DNA from: Calonectria ilicicola
Lineage: Eukaryota; Ascomycota; Sordariomycetes; Hypocreales; Nectriaceae
NCBI GenBank assembly: GCA_020809705.1
Contig: CP085830.1
Span: forward strand, 5,766,001-5,830,000
Length of the DNA stretch: 64,000 bases
Reading direction: 5' to 3'
Positions within the stretch are counted from its first letter, which is position 1. Each line of letters starts with the position of its first letter. A program made the translations under genes and the position numbers. Below the pieces are notes generated by a model. It had not been told where the DNA came from, did not search any database, and was given only the letters and a program-made list of their open reading frames with translations. Positions 34,453 through 43,669 of this stretch are shown here, in pieces.

Positions 34453-36166
34453 ATGAAGTTTATTACTACTGTTCTCAGTCCTGGGGCTTTACTGGCATCA
34501 GCATTGATCATGGACCCCCACTGTCAACTTATCCAATGGCACATACAGAGGCATCTACAACCGACATTACCATCAAGACTTCTTTCTCGGTATGCCATAC
34601 GCCAAATCTCCCGTCCATGACCCCCGACTGCGGCCCCCGCAGCCTCTCAACAGCACCTGGACAGATGTCCAGGAAGCGACGGAATACTCACCGTCGTGTA
34701 TTGGCTACGGAAGCGACACTTGGGTCCTGGGCAATCATGTGTCTGAAGATTGTCTGACTATCAACGCCGTTCGCCCAGCCGGCTTACCTGTTGGTGCCAA
34801 ACTCCCAGTTGCTGTCTGGATCCATGGTGGTGGCTGGGTGAACGGTGGAAGTTCGGACCCCGATACAATCTCTCGTTCATCGTCGAACAATCTGTCAGGA
34901 AAGGCATGCCCATCATTGCCGCGAGCATGAATTATCGTCTCCACGCCTGGGGATTTCTTCACAGCGCCGAGCTTGCTGCCGAAGGATCAACAAACCTTGG
35001 TTACCGAGATCAACGACTGGCCCTACACTGGCTTAAGGAAAACATTGCTGCTTTCGGCGGAAATCCAGAACAGGTAACTATCTGGGGCGAGAGTTCCGGA
35101 GCTTTCTCTGTTGGGTCCCAGCTCATCGCATACGGGGGTCGAGACGACAAGCTCTTCAGTGCGGCCATCCTCCAAAGTGGATCACCTTTGACCTTTGGGC
35201 TCAAACCTCAGACCTCAAAGACTTGGGAGCCATATTGGACTAAGCTCCTGCATACTACAAATTGCTCTGGAGCAGAGCCACTTGCATGTCTGAGAAAAAT
35301 CTCCACAAAGGAACTCAGCGCGGTTTTTAACTGCTCGTTTGCTTCGCCGCCAGGTTGGGGCCAGGTGATTGATGGCGACTTCATCACGGCAAGCGGAAGC
35401 ACATTCCTGAAGCAGGGCAAATTTGTCAAGGTGCCTATTGTTATTGGGACGAACTTTGACGAGGGCACGGAGTTTGCTCCTCAAGGAATCAACACAACGG
35501 CTCAGTTCGCCCAATACGTCAGATCTGTTGGTGTTTCCAAACAAGCAGTCCGCACCGTCGAGAGGTTGTACTCTGATGACCCTACAGTTGGCATACCAGC
35601 TACACTGAAGAGCAGACCTGAAAGAGCCCTTGCGCACCTCGGAAAGCAATTCAAGCGTGTTGCTGCCTTCAGTGGTGATGTTTATCAGCATGCTGGTCGA
35701 AGATTTACGACAATGTCGTGGGCTAGACGGCATGTGTCTGTGTGGAGCTACCACTGGAATGTTCTCGTTGAGAATGTTTCACCAGCCAGGGGCGCAGGCC
35801 ACTTCCAAGAGGTTGTATTTGTTTTTGATAATATCAACGGTCAAGGCTATGAAACCGTCATCTCCAAAAACCCAATGGCTGGAAAACCCGCCAAGTTGGT
35901 CCAGCTGGCGGATGTTATGTCGACAGCTTGGATTAGCTTTATTGTTAATCGGAATCCCGTTAGCCATGGTAAGAGTGATCTGCTCGCGTGTATTTGTTGA
36001 GCTGACCAGTTGCTTTGATGTAGCTCAATCTCTTACCTGGCCTGAATATCGAGTTGGGCGTGAGAGAAATCTGGTATTTGATGTGAACGTAACAGGGTTG
36101 GCTCATAGCGAGTCGGATACATTCCGCCAGAGACAAATTGCGTATATTATGGACAATCTGTATTGA
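34453..36166 (+). pseudogene. Second type-B carboxylesterase, with apparent frameshifts
   Basis: A secreted carboxylesterase homologous to its neighbour. Signal-like start at 34,453 (MKFITTVLSPGALLASAL). The mature part reads 'NLSNGTYRGIYN', 'FFLGMPYAKSPV', 'SEDCLTINA', oxyanion 'WIHGGGWVNGG', nucleophile GESSGA (about 35,089), acid-loop 'GTNFDEGTEF' and histidine 'GAGHFQEVVFVF'. An intron at about 35,969-36,022 joins 'NPVSH' to 'AQSLTWPEYRVGRERN'. The stop is at 36,164. Two frame changes are needed: one near 34,510, between signal peptide and mature protein, and one at 34,857-34,860, where 'GGSSDP' should run into 'RYNLSFIVEQS'. Both lie at C runs, so deletion or sequencing error are both plausible. 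Confidence 0.82.
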
Positions 36167-36254
36167 ACTGGAAACTTGTCGTTTTCCTTTACTTGGACCT
36201 TATCAACGAGACACGGATTTAGCTACTGAAAGAATAGGAAATAGTCTGGCCAAA

Positions 36255-37394
36255 TCAGCCGGAGCAAATGGGCAGTCCGAGGTGCCCAGATGGACTGATT
36301 AGAGCATCAAGTGCGCTGACAGAAAAGCTGACGACATGAACGTGATTCCTTCTCCCAGACAGTGGTTGAATCTGACCTGACGCGGACTCTGCCCGAGCCA
36401 TGACTGAGTAGGAGCCGCATGGAAGATCCAATTCTATCTTCCATTTCTGCCAGCTGAAGTCTTTCCTTGTTTCAACTTCAGTTGCGGTCCAGTTTTCACC
36501 GTCATCAAAAGAAATGTGAACATTTTTCACCGCTTCAAAACACCACGCCCAACCCTCTATCGCCACTTTTGGTTCCACGAGTACAGCCTCAGGTTCAGGC
36601 CGCACAATGATTGAGTTGACTTCGGCTTCCCAAACCGGCCGTTTATTTATCCCTTCGGGGTCTCCGGGATCAATTTCGTTATAGAAAGTCGTGGTATATG
36701 GTCCTTCTGCCCTTCTGTCTTCCAACGTCAACCGGCAAAGCCATTTCGTAGAGTTCGTGCCAAACCACCCGGGAACGACGAGCCTAACTGGGCCTCCCCG
36801 CTCTTTCGTTAGCGGCTCCCCGTTCATCATATAGGCTACCAGAACTTCTGCACTTTGGGCTTTGTCCAATGGTAGGTCTTTTTGGTAGCAATCTGCTGTA
36901 ACACCATGGAAGCTTCCATGCTCGAGTCCATCTGACCATACAAAACGAGCCTCGGGGAGCGGTGAAGCAAGGGATAGAAGGTATGCAAGAGGGACACCTG
37001 TCCAGACAACGTTCCCTATACGCCATACTGCCTCCACTGGAGGCTTGATTGGGCTACCGTAGCATTCGTGAAACGATGTAATCGATTTCTGTGGTAGGCG
37101 TTTAAGCTGATCCAGTGAAAGTGCGAAGGGATTTTTCACTAGTCCAGTGACTATCAGGGTCCATTTGTGAGGGTCCACGACCGCCGCTCCCATGTGGATA
37201 GTATGGAAGAGTAGGTCGTCCGGCGTGATGAAGTCGTTCATTATATGTGGTTTGGGAGGATGCCGTATATAAAATCCACGAGGGCTAATGGCAACAAGAG
37301 CATGGCGCTCATTGCCCTCTGCCGGCACGGAGGATATGTCGTGGTTTTCCAGCGGCGTCATGATGGTGTTCGATTCTGATTGGTTGCATAGCAT
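36255..37394 (-). CDS. Sulfite oxidase-like molybdopterin enzyme
   Basis: A 379-residue intronless frame. The second methionine (37,361) is an alternative start. The N-terminal part is an oxidoreductase molybdopterin-binding domain (residues about 50-230) with 'ITSFHECYGSP', whose Cys111 is in the position of the molybdenum-ligating cysteine. It also has 'WTGVPLAYLL', 'DGLEHGSFHGV', 'MNGEPLTKERGGPVRLVVPG' and 'TKWLCRLTL'. A Mo-co dimerisation domain follows (about 255-365, 'NSIIVRPEPEAVL', 'GWAWCF', 'VHISFDDGENWTATEV'). There is no cytochrome b5 domain and no signal peptide, so it is probably a soluble enzyme using another acceptor. In this family the reaction is sulfite to sulfate; other substrates exist. 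It is divergent from the PLP enzyme at 37,843. Confidence 0.87.
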   Translation of the reverse strand: MLCNQSESNTIMTPLENHDISSVPAEGNERHALVAISPRGFYIRHPPKPHIMNDFITPDDLLFHTIHMGAAVVDPHKWTLIVTGLVKNPFALSLDQLKRLPQKSITSFHECYGSPIKPPVEAVWRIGNVVWTGVPLAYLLSLASPLPEARFVWSDGLEHGSFHGVTADCYQKDLPLDKAQSAEVLVAYMMNGEPLTKERGGPVRLVVPGWFGTNSTKWLCRLTLEDRRAEGPYTTTFYNEIDPGDPEGINKRPVWEAEVNSIIVRPEPEAVLVEPKVAIEGWAWCFEAVKNVHISFDDGENWTATEVETRKDFSWQKWKIELDLPCGSYSVMARAESASGQIQPLSGRRNHVHVVSFSVSALDALISPSGHLGLPICSG

Positions 37395-37842
37395 TGTGTA
37401 TAAGCAAAGCGGTTAAAGCCCACCAAGCTGCAACGGTTTCCCGAATAACAGCGAAGCCAAGCTTCCGTCAAGGTATAAATGTGCTGGGGATGGATTCATG
37501 TACTGACTGATTGGCGACGAGGATATGCCTCATGCGCTGGCTTTATGGCGACAGGCTTGGCCACTCCTATATCCACTTGTGAAAGTCTGGAACGCCCGGC
37601 TGAGTTGCACCCCACAATTCAAGGGTTGGATTCTCCACTTTTCAAGTGCTCGGTGTGTTGACGGGTTGCAAAAGTGCGTACCGAACCTAGAACCCGACTA
37701 ACTTGCTCCGGACACTTCCGGCTCTGCCTCAGGGTATATATCGCAACATTGAAACATCCAAGTAAAGATCTCGCCCACTCGACGATGTACTTTCTACAGA
37801 TGCACTTATTGCATAGCTCTTTTTAGCAGTTTCTTACTCAAC
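37395..37842. promoter_or_regulatory. Shared divergent promoter of the sulfite oxidase-like and ACC-synthase-like genes
   Basis: 448 bp between the two start codons. A TATATAT box at 37,735-37,741 lies about 100 bp before the plus-strand ATG. Compact bidirectional spacing suggests joint regulation. Confidence 0.5.
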
Positions 37843-39114
37843 ATGAAGCTCTCCGGTCGTGGCCAAGCGACAGCATCCAACAAAGGCGGATCCCTCCTGT
37901 GGGAAGTGACGGCAAACCTTTGGAACGCTACAACCAACCCTTCAGGCTACGTAAGCTTGGGTATGGCAGAAAATGTGCTTATGCAAGATGAGCTGTTGCA
38001 GCACATCACTGACAACACCTCCCTTCAGCCGCAAGCTTTAACCTATGGCGACGGTACAACGGGATCAAAACGGTTAAAGCTTGCCCTTGCACATTTCCTC
38101 AACAAACATTTAAATCCTTACACGGAAATCGACTTGAACCACATCACCATTACCAACGGCTGTAGCGCAGCTATCGAACATCTCGCCTGGGCAATTGGGG
38201 ATCATGGAGATGGTTTCCTCATCACCAGGCCTTTCTTTCGCGCCTTTATTCCAACCTTCGGCCTTCGCGTTGATACAGAGGTGATACAGGTGCCATGCCA
38301 TGGTGTCGACCCTTTCTGCGAGGATGTCGTCGAAAAGTACGAGGCCAGACTGCAAGAAACCAAAGCACAAGGAAAAAAGATTGCTGGCATTCTTCTCTGC
38401 AACCCGCATAACCCCCTCGGGCGCTGTTATCCTGAGGGTACCTTGGTTCGACTCATGGAATTTTGTCAGAAACACCAACTTCACTTGATTAGCGACGAAG
38501 TCTACGCAATGTCAACTTGGACAAACGATGAGTCACCAACTACGCCGTTCACCTCTTGTCTATCCATAGACCCTACAGGAATCATCGACCCGTCTCTGGT
38601 ACACGTGGTGTGGGGAGTCTCGAAAGATTTTGGATCCAACGGCATCCGACTCGGAAGCATTATTTCCCAGAGCAATCCTCTGTTGCACAATGCACTTGTT
38701 CCAGCAGCTTTGTACAGCATGTGTTCTTCCCTCGCTGAACACGCTTTTGCGAATGTATTTGAAGACGATGCTTGGGTTGATAGCTACCTGGCCAAAAACA
38801 GGGCAAAACTCGCCGAGCATTACAGGCTAATAACATCATGGGCAACAGAGCATAACATCCATTACGCAAGGGGATCAAATGCGGGCTTTTTCTTGTGGGT
38901 CAATCTTGGAAAGGCCTACTGCCGAAACCGTCCTGAACAGGAGCATCTGCAAGCTGAGGATCGGGTAATGAAGCTACTTCTCAAGCAGAAAGTCTTTGTA
39001 GCCCCTGGAGCAAGCTTTGGATCTGAAGGCAGTGGATGGTTCAGACTTGTCTTTTCAGTTGACAAGACAACTCTCTTAGAAGGGCTCACTAGAATTAATA
39101 GCATTTTAGAGTAG
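37843..39114 (+). CDS. ACC synthase-like fold-type-I PLP enzyme (aminotransferase / C-S lyase family)
   Basis: A 423-residue uninterrupted frame, normal length for the family. Characteristic sites in order: 'GYVSLGMAENVL' (residues 35-46, the ACC-synthase 'GLAEN' box), 'LTYGDGTTGS' (67-75), 'NPHNPLG' (187-193), 'SDEVYA' (217-222), the PLP-lysine segment 'WGVSKDFGSNGIRLG' with K261 and the downstream R269, and 'APGASFGSEGSGWFRLVFS'. The family covers ACC synthases (S-adenosylmethionine to ACC), fungal paralogues of unknown function, and C-S lyases of the GliI type from epipolythiodioxopiperazine clusters, which were long annotated as ACC synthases. The sequence alone does not choose between them. 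The sulfur-related neighbours favour a C-S lyase or transaminase role (inference). Confidence 0.86.
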   Translation: MKLSGRGQATASNKGGSLLWEVTANLWNATTNPSGYVSLGMAENVLMQDELLQHITDNTSLQPQALTYGDGTTGSKRLKLALAHFLNKHLNPYTEIDLNHITITNGCSAAIEHLAWAIGDHGDGFLITRPFFRAFIPTFGLRVDTEVIQVPCHGVDPFCEDVVEKYEARLQETKAQGKKIAGILLCNPHNPLGRCYPEGTLVRLMEFCQKHQLHLISDEVYAMSTWTNDESPTTPFTSCLSIDPTGIIDPSLVHVVWGVSKDFGSNGIRLGSIISQSNPLLHNALVPAALYSMCSSLAEHAFANVFEDDAWVDSYLAKNRAKLAEHYRLITSWATEHNIHYARGSNAGFFLWVNLGKAYCRNRPEQEHLQAEDRVMKLLLKQKVFVAPGASFGSEGSGWFRLVFSVDKTTLLEGLTRINSILE

Positions 39115-39579
39115 GGCATTTTTCAGAACATAAAATCAACAATTTCTGGAACAATACTGTTTTTACTGGAAACTATATATACTAGTAAGTGTAGGAGACA
39201 AGGTTCTGTTAACAACTTCTTATTACTAGGCCAGGGTCCCTTTACACGATCAAGTTACAGAATCAACGGGCAGGACCGGGTTACACAGGTAAGACAGGTG
39301 ACACGGGTAAGGCGGGTGACACGGGGAAGACGGGAGAGAGGGATGAGACGGGTGGAATGAAAACGGGGCCAAAAGACGCCGGGGAAGGACCGACAAGCAG
39401 CATTCTCCTGCGAAGGCTAATGTACAAGAAAATTACATTCTTCTCGGAACATTTCTTGGGCCACGAAGTTTAAGGGTTGTACAACCTCATGACGGAGACG
39501 AGGATAATATATAAACAGTTCGCTTCTTGATAGGGCAAAAGGCATTATCATCCTAGTCCATACACAAGCTCAATTCATT
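39115..39579. promoter_or_regulatory. Intergenic region with ACGGGT minisatellite and TATA box
   Basis: From 39,268 to 39,355 a degenerate repeat of about 18 bp (GACACGGGTAAGGCGGGT) recurs about five times. A TATATAAA at 39,508-39,515 lies about 70 bp before the next ATG and probably serves it. Confidence 0.6.
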
Positions 39580-40896
39580 ATGGCATCATCTTTTGAACTG
39601 TTGCTAAATGAAGCTATCAAAAATCTCGATGTCCCGTCAATAGCAGTTGAAGCTATACGGCGTGATGGTAATTGCATCCTTCCCGCAAGCACCTACCAAT
39701 CGCGGCTAATATATCGGTTGAGGATCTCGAATCCTTTCCATGTATTTAGGATCGCCTTCACCACTCTTCACTTCCCAAAACGCCATCGGGAAGAACACTC
39801 TGTTCACCTTGGCTTCTTTGACCAAACTTCCTACATCAATTGCTGCTCTGCAACTGGTGGAAAACGGCACCATCGGGCTTGACGACGATGTGACTGACTT
39901 ACTCCCGACCCTCAAGCGACAGCGCATTTTAAAAGGGTTCAAGGCAGATGGAGAGCCGATCCTCGAGGATCGCACAAATCCCATCACACTTCGTCACCTG
40001 TTGACCCATTCGGCCGGTACAGGGTATGATTTTTCAAATGAAGAACTTCGCAGAGTCCAGTCCTTCCTTGGGGAACATTTGAGTTCCAAACCAACCATTC
40101 AGCAGCGTTTCAACCTGCCGTTATTATTTGAGCCTGGTGAAGGCTGGAATTATGGCTGCTCCATTGATTGGGTGGGAAAGCTTGTCGAGGTACTCACGGG
40201 CTCGAAGCTCGAAACATACATGTCGAAACATGTATGGCAGCCACTCGGAGTTACAAGCTTCACGTTCTGGCCACATCGACAAGACATCACAACGAAAGAG
40301 CTGGCAATCCTGGCAGAACGAGACGAGGAGACAAAGAACCTGAGACCACTTCCTGAAGGTCTCTCTTTGAATATTGGCGTCACTGACTGTTTCGGTGGGC
40401 AAGGCGGATATGCTACAGTCGAAGACTTTCTCCAACTCCTTTATTCGCTTCTGGCTAACGATGGCCGCATACTGAAACCTGAGACAGCGGACCTTTTGTT
40501 TCAAGGCCATCTGACCGGAACGAGCAAATCTGCGCTAAACCGCAAGATGGAGGATCCATCTTGGGCAGTCGGCGCCTTTTACCCTGGAGAAATCTACGAT
40601 TGGAGTCTAGGAGGATTACTCATTGAAACAGCTGACCATGGCTGCCCGCTGTCGCGGGGCTCAAATACACTGGTTTGGAGCGGAGCTGCGAACTTGTTCT
40701 GGGTAACAGATCTCGAGTCTATTTTGACTTCAAGGCCAAGCAACGCTGATTTGGAGAATAGTTTGTTGATCGTCAAAATGGCTTATGTGGATTATTCGCC
40801 ACTCAAGTCATGCCTCCTGCTGACTATGTCTCACAAGCCTTGATCAAAGCATTCCACGAGGAACTGTACAAACAAATTTCAGAAAATGCAGCGTGA
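39580..40896 (+). CDS. Serine beta-lactamase/transesterase-like enzyme (LovD/EstB type)
   Basis: Three exons: 39,580-39,667, 39,750-40,702 and 40,762-40,896, with GT-AG introns. They give 391 residues with all frames joining correctly. The catalytic SxxK is 'LASLTK' (S52, K55). The second box is 'GWNYGCS' with Tyr164. The last box is 'NTLVWSGAANLFW', continuing across intron 2 into 'FVDRQNGLCGLFATQVMPP' and ending in a helical tail. This pattern is that of fungal class-C-like beta-lactamase folds, including the acyltransferase LovD and various esterases. No signal peptide is seen, so the role is probably intracellular hydrolysis or acyl transfer. The acyl partner is unknown. An unspliced reading frame would instead run to 40,843 with a wrong C-terminus. 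Confidence 0.87.
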
Positions 40897-41689
40897 CAAG
40901 TATTAGTTCCCAATGGATTAGCTAGAATTCCATAAGCTCACATTGACGCAATTGGTACTTTTCCCAAGCCCGGAATTTTATCTTGAGTACATCAATGCAA
41001 TGGAGATTTCGACTTGCATCGTTAACCGTTTGTCTAATGGGGTCCTTACAAGACATGAAGCCGTGCACTTTCATGCATTGCGTCCTTGTATCATGGATGA
41101 TTATTTACCCACATTACCAACGCTTATGTATCAATGCACCTTGTTCTACATAGCCGTCACCAAATATCTTTGAGCCTCAATCTTCTCTGATTTGTCGAGT
41201 CCATGGAGGATTCTCTCGCTTCTAGACCGCGTGACTTGAATGCTAAAGGGAGAGAGAAGAAATCCCTGTTACAAGCGGAATAAAACTTCCTTAGCTGCGT
41301 ATCCTTATCTTCCTTGTAAAGGAGATCTATATTGCCAATAGTTGCCCGCACCTCCCCATATTGATGTTGCAAAGGTCAGTTTCAAGATCGTGGGCGTGCT
41401 TACATACTCTTCCGTTGGGTAATAGTATTTGGAATGAATTCCGCCATACTTATTTGAATCGAGTCGCAATCTACAGAGGCTATAGCTACTCTAGCAAACC
41501 AATGGAATCTGGTATTTAATCTCAATAGACTGGCCGGAAACCCTACTTGGTCTTGGGTGCTTCATCGCTCAAGAGCCGGCTAAAATGGGCTAGTCATAAA
41601 GCCAGTACAAAAGATGGTTTAAAACTAATTGCCTCCAACTATACGATGTGGCAGATGGAGAGCCTACTACGCGACGAAAGACGCGTCCT
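40897..41689. other. No gene seen
   Basis: Convergent intergenic space between the beta-lactamase-like gene and the fold-type-II PLP gene. The two short open frames at 40,943-41,372 show no recognisable features. Confidence 0.45.
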
Positions 41690-42763
41690 CTATCTCAACT
41701 GCGGGTAAGCACTGAGAGCGGCTTGGCCCCCCGTATGGCAAAACAAGACCTTTTTCCCACTGAACTCACCAGACCTCGCAGTATGTAACATCCCAGTGAA
41801 TGCTTTTCCCGTGTAAACTGGGTCTGTCAGAATTCCCTCCAGTCTTGCCAACTCTTTGATGCCATCGGAAGTGAGCTCATCGAGATGTCCATATGCACCT
41901 CCGAGGTAGGAGCTGTTCACCTCAAAATCACCTCTGGTGATTTCGTCGGGGGAGAGTCCGATTTTAGAAGCCGTAGCTTTCGCGATACCCAATACTAACT
42001 CCGCCGTCTCCTCCTCTGACGGGTTAAAGATTGAGAAGCCGATCAATCTCTTTACCGAGGTCTGTTTTCCCACCTTTTGTGCAAGTTTGAAACCAGCAAC
42101 CATCCCGCCTAATGTTGAGCCGGAGCCCGCTGCTACCGCAATAACGTCAAATGTCACACCGAGTATCAACTCTTGCTCAAGCAACTCAAATGCCCAGCGG
42201 GCAAATCCCAAGCCGCCTAACGGATGAGTACTTGCACCCGTAGGGATAGAATACGGCTTCCTCCCACGCTTCTTGAGGGTTCCAATGACGAACTCTTCAC
42301 TCGTGTCAACAGCGAATCTTTCGGCCTCGATGATATCCTGTACTTGAACATTGCCGGCGTAATTGTAGTCGGCATCCTTAGCCTCGACCAAACTGCGTGG
42401 GTACAGAGCAACCTGCAATGTCAGTAAAACGGACCGTTTGATGATACTCTGCTGTTGACCTACTTTAAGGCCGAGTCGGGCTGCAGCCGCAGCAGTCTGA
42501 CTCATGTGGTTCGATTGGATCCCGCCCGTAGTCACAATCGTATCCGCGCCCTGAGCAAGGGCATCAGCTAGTACGTACTCGAGTTTCCGAACTTTATTGC
42601 CACCAAGCGCCAGGCCAGAGCTGCAGTCTTCACGCTGAATCCACAGGTGTGTTCCGGAACGGAGGGTTGCTGTTAGCTGCGAGAGCGGCTCAATGACCAA
42701 AGGCCGATCAAATAATAATTTGGCGCGAGGGATCTCGCCGAAGGGTGATGGAAGATTTGCCAT
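41690..42763 (-). CDS. D-cysteine desulfhydrase-like enzyme (ACC deaminase family, fold-type-II PLP)
   Basis: Two exons (42,763-42,464 and 42,412-41,690) with a 51-bp intron that is in frame and open, so an unspliced translation carries a spurious 17-residue insert. The spliced product is 340 residues, the family norm. PLP lysine: 'LALGGNKVRKLEY' (K57). Substrate loop: 'GGIQSNHMSQTAA' (S84-N85-H86). C-terminal site: 'DPVYTGKAFTGM' and 'FCHTGGQAAL'. In true ACC deaminases the residue after this tyrosine is Glu and the residue before the GG is Leu. Thr at both places, and His instead of Gln in the loop, are those of D-cysteine desulfhydrases (D-cysteine to pyruvate, ammonia and hydrogen sulfide). 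I chose the ATG at 42,763 rather than 42,826 because family homology starts there ('SPFGEIPRAKL'). Confidence 0.87.
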   Translation of the reverse strand: MANLPSPFGEIPRAKLLFDRPLVIEPLSQLTATLRSGTHLWIQREDCSSGLALGGNKVRKLEYVLADALAQGADTIVTTGGIQSNHMSQTAAAAARLGLKVGQQQSIIKRSVLLTLQVALYPRSLVEAKDADYNYAGNVQVQDIIEAERFAVDTSEEFVIGTLKKRGRKPYSIPTGASTHPLGGLGFARWAFELLEQELILGVTFDVIAVAAGSGSTLGGMVAGFKLAQKVGKQTSVKRLIGFSIFNPSEEETAELVLGIAKATASKIGLSPDEITRGDFEVNSSYLGGAYGHLDELTSDGIKELARLEGILTDPVYTGKAFTGMLHTARSGEFSGKKVLFCHTGGQAALSAYPQLR

Positions 42764-43669
42764 AGTCAGTGGTTGTAGAACGACTAGACAATAGTGATAA
42801 TGGAATTCTGCACTTTTCACTGGCATTTATTCGAGTCTTGACTGGCGGCATGTCACACCTGTGCCACGAACGGAGTCCAGATTTAGTGCCCGCGATAAGC
42901 AATTAATAAGCAGGTTGCTACCAATGGCACTGATACACTGCGCCAATTCAATTCTGGCTAGGAGGTTGAGGTTCAGGTTCAGGTTCTATTCCTACCCGGT
43001 TTTAGCCGCCATCTCCCAGCAGCCATGCCCGGTAAGCAGGGTTTGGCCGACGGCCGAAGCGCTCCGAATGTTTACACGTTGCGCTCCACTTCGCCAACGC
43101 CACTTGTGTCGGATACGAGGGTGGTAAGTCAAGATGAATGATAATCTCAAGATGGAGAACATATCAATGATTGATTCAACTCTGTCCCGTCGTCTTCTTC
43201 CTTCCTCGTCCTCAACTACTAGTAGCCGAGGCGCTACGAGTAGCCGTAAGCGTACCGAAAGGGCAGCCAGCAGCTGAGATTGCTGATGACAAGTAGCTAC
43301 TAGCAGCTGTGCTAGAAATCGATGGAACCTCGCCTTTCGCGAAAGGCTCTTCTAACACCTGGAACGACACCCTCGCCACAAAATCCGCGCCCAAATTGAG
43401 CCACATCCGAATAGCCACGCATCGAAACAGCCACAGCTCAGCACAGGTTGCTGACCCACTTCTCCCCACCCGCTGGTGCTAGGTCTACTCGAACAGTCAA
43501 ACAATACTACCGTTCACATTCAAACGCACCTCCAGAATACTGTAAAACCAAAAGAGTGAGATTTTCATTCGAACTATGAAAAAGAAATGCATGACTAATG
43601 ATGCGAAACGATGAAATGTCTGAGCCCTATATCCTTCAAGAGACATAATACTCCTGACTGCATCTCATA
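42764..43669. other. Intergenic region with CTACTAGTAG-motif block
   Basis: At 43,215-43,310 the motif ACTACTAGTAGCC...CGTAAGCGTACCGAAAGGG...GTAGCTACTAGCAGC occurs, related to 29,590-29,635. Open frames on both strands here have no recognisable features. Confidence 0.5.

Noticed and set aside
36784..37026. 80-codon minus-strand frame within the sulfite oxidase-like gene
   Set aside because: Overlaps the strongly supported molybdopterin-enzyme frame; a shadow.
37843..42763. An ACC/ethylene-modulating gene pair
   Set aside because: Attractive because an ACC synthase-like and an ACC deaminase-family gene are close together, but the second enzyme lacks the ACC deaminase residues, so the pairing is not supported.
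41690..42826. Label 'ACC deaminase' and the upstream start at 42,826
   Set aside because: Active-site residues fit D-cysteine desulfhydrase, and the extra 21 residues have no family counterpart while the ATG at 42,763 does.
43212..43469. 85-codon minus-strand frame at 43.2-43.5 kb
   Set aside because: Half of it is palindrome-motif repeat and the rest shows no recognisable feature.
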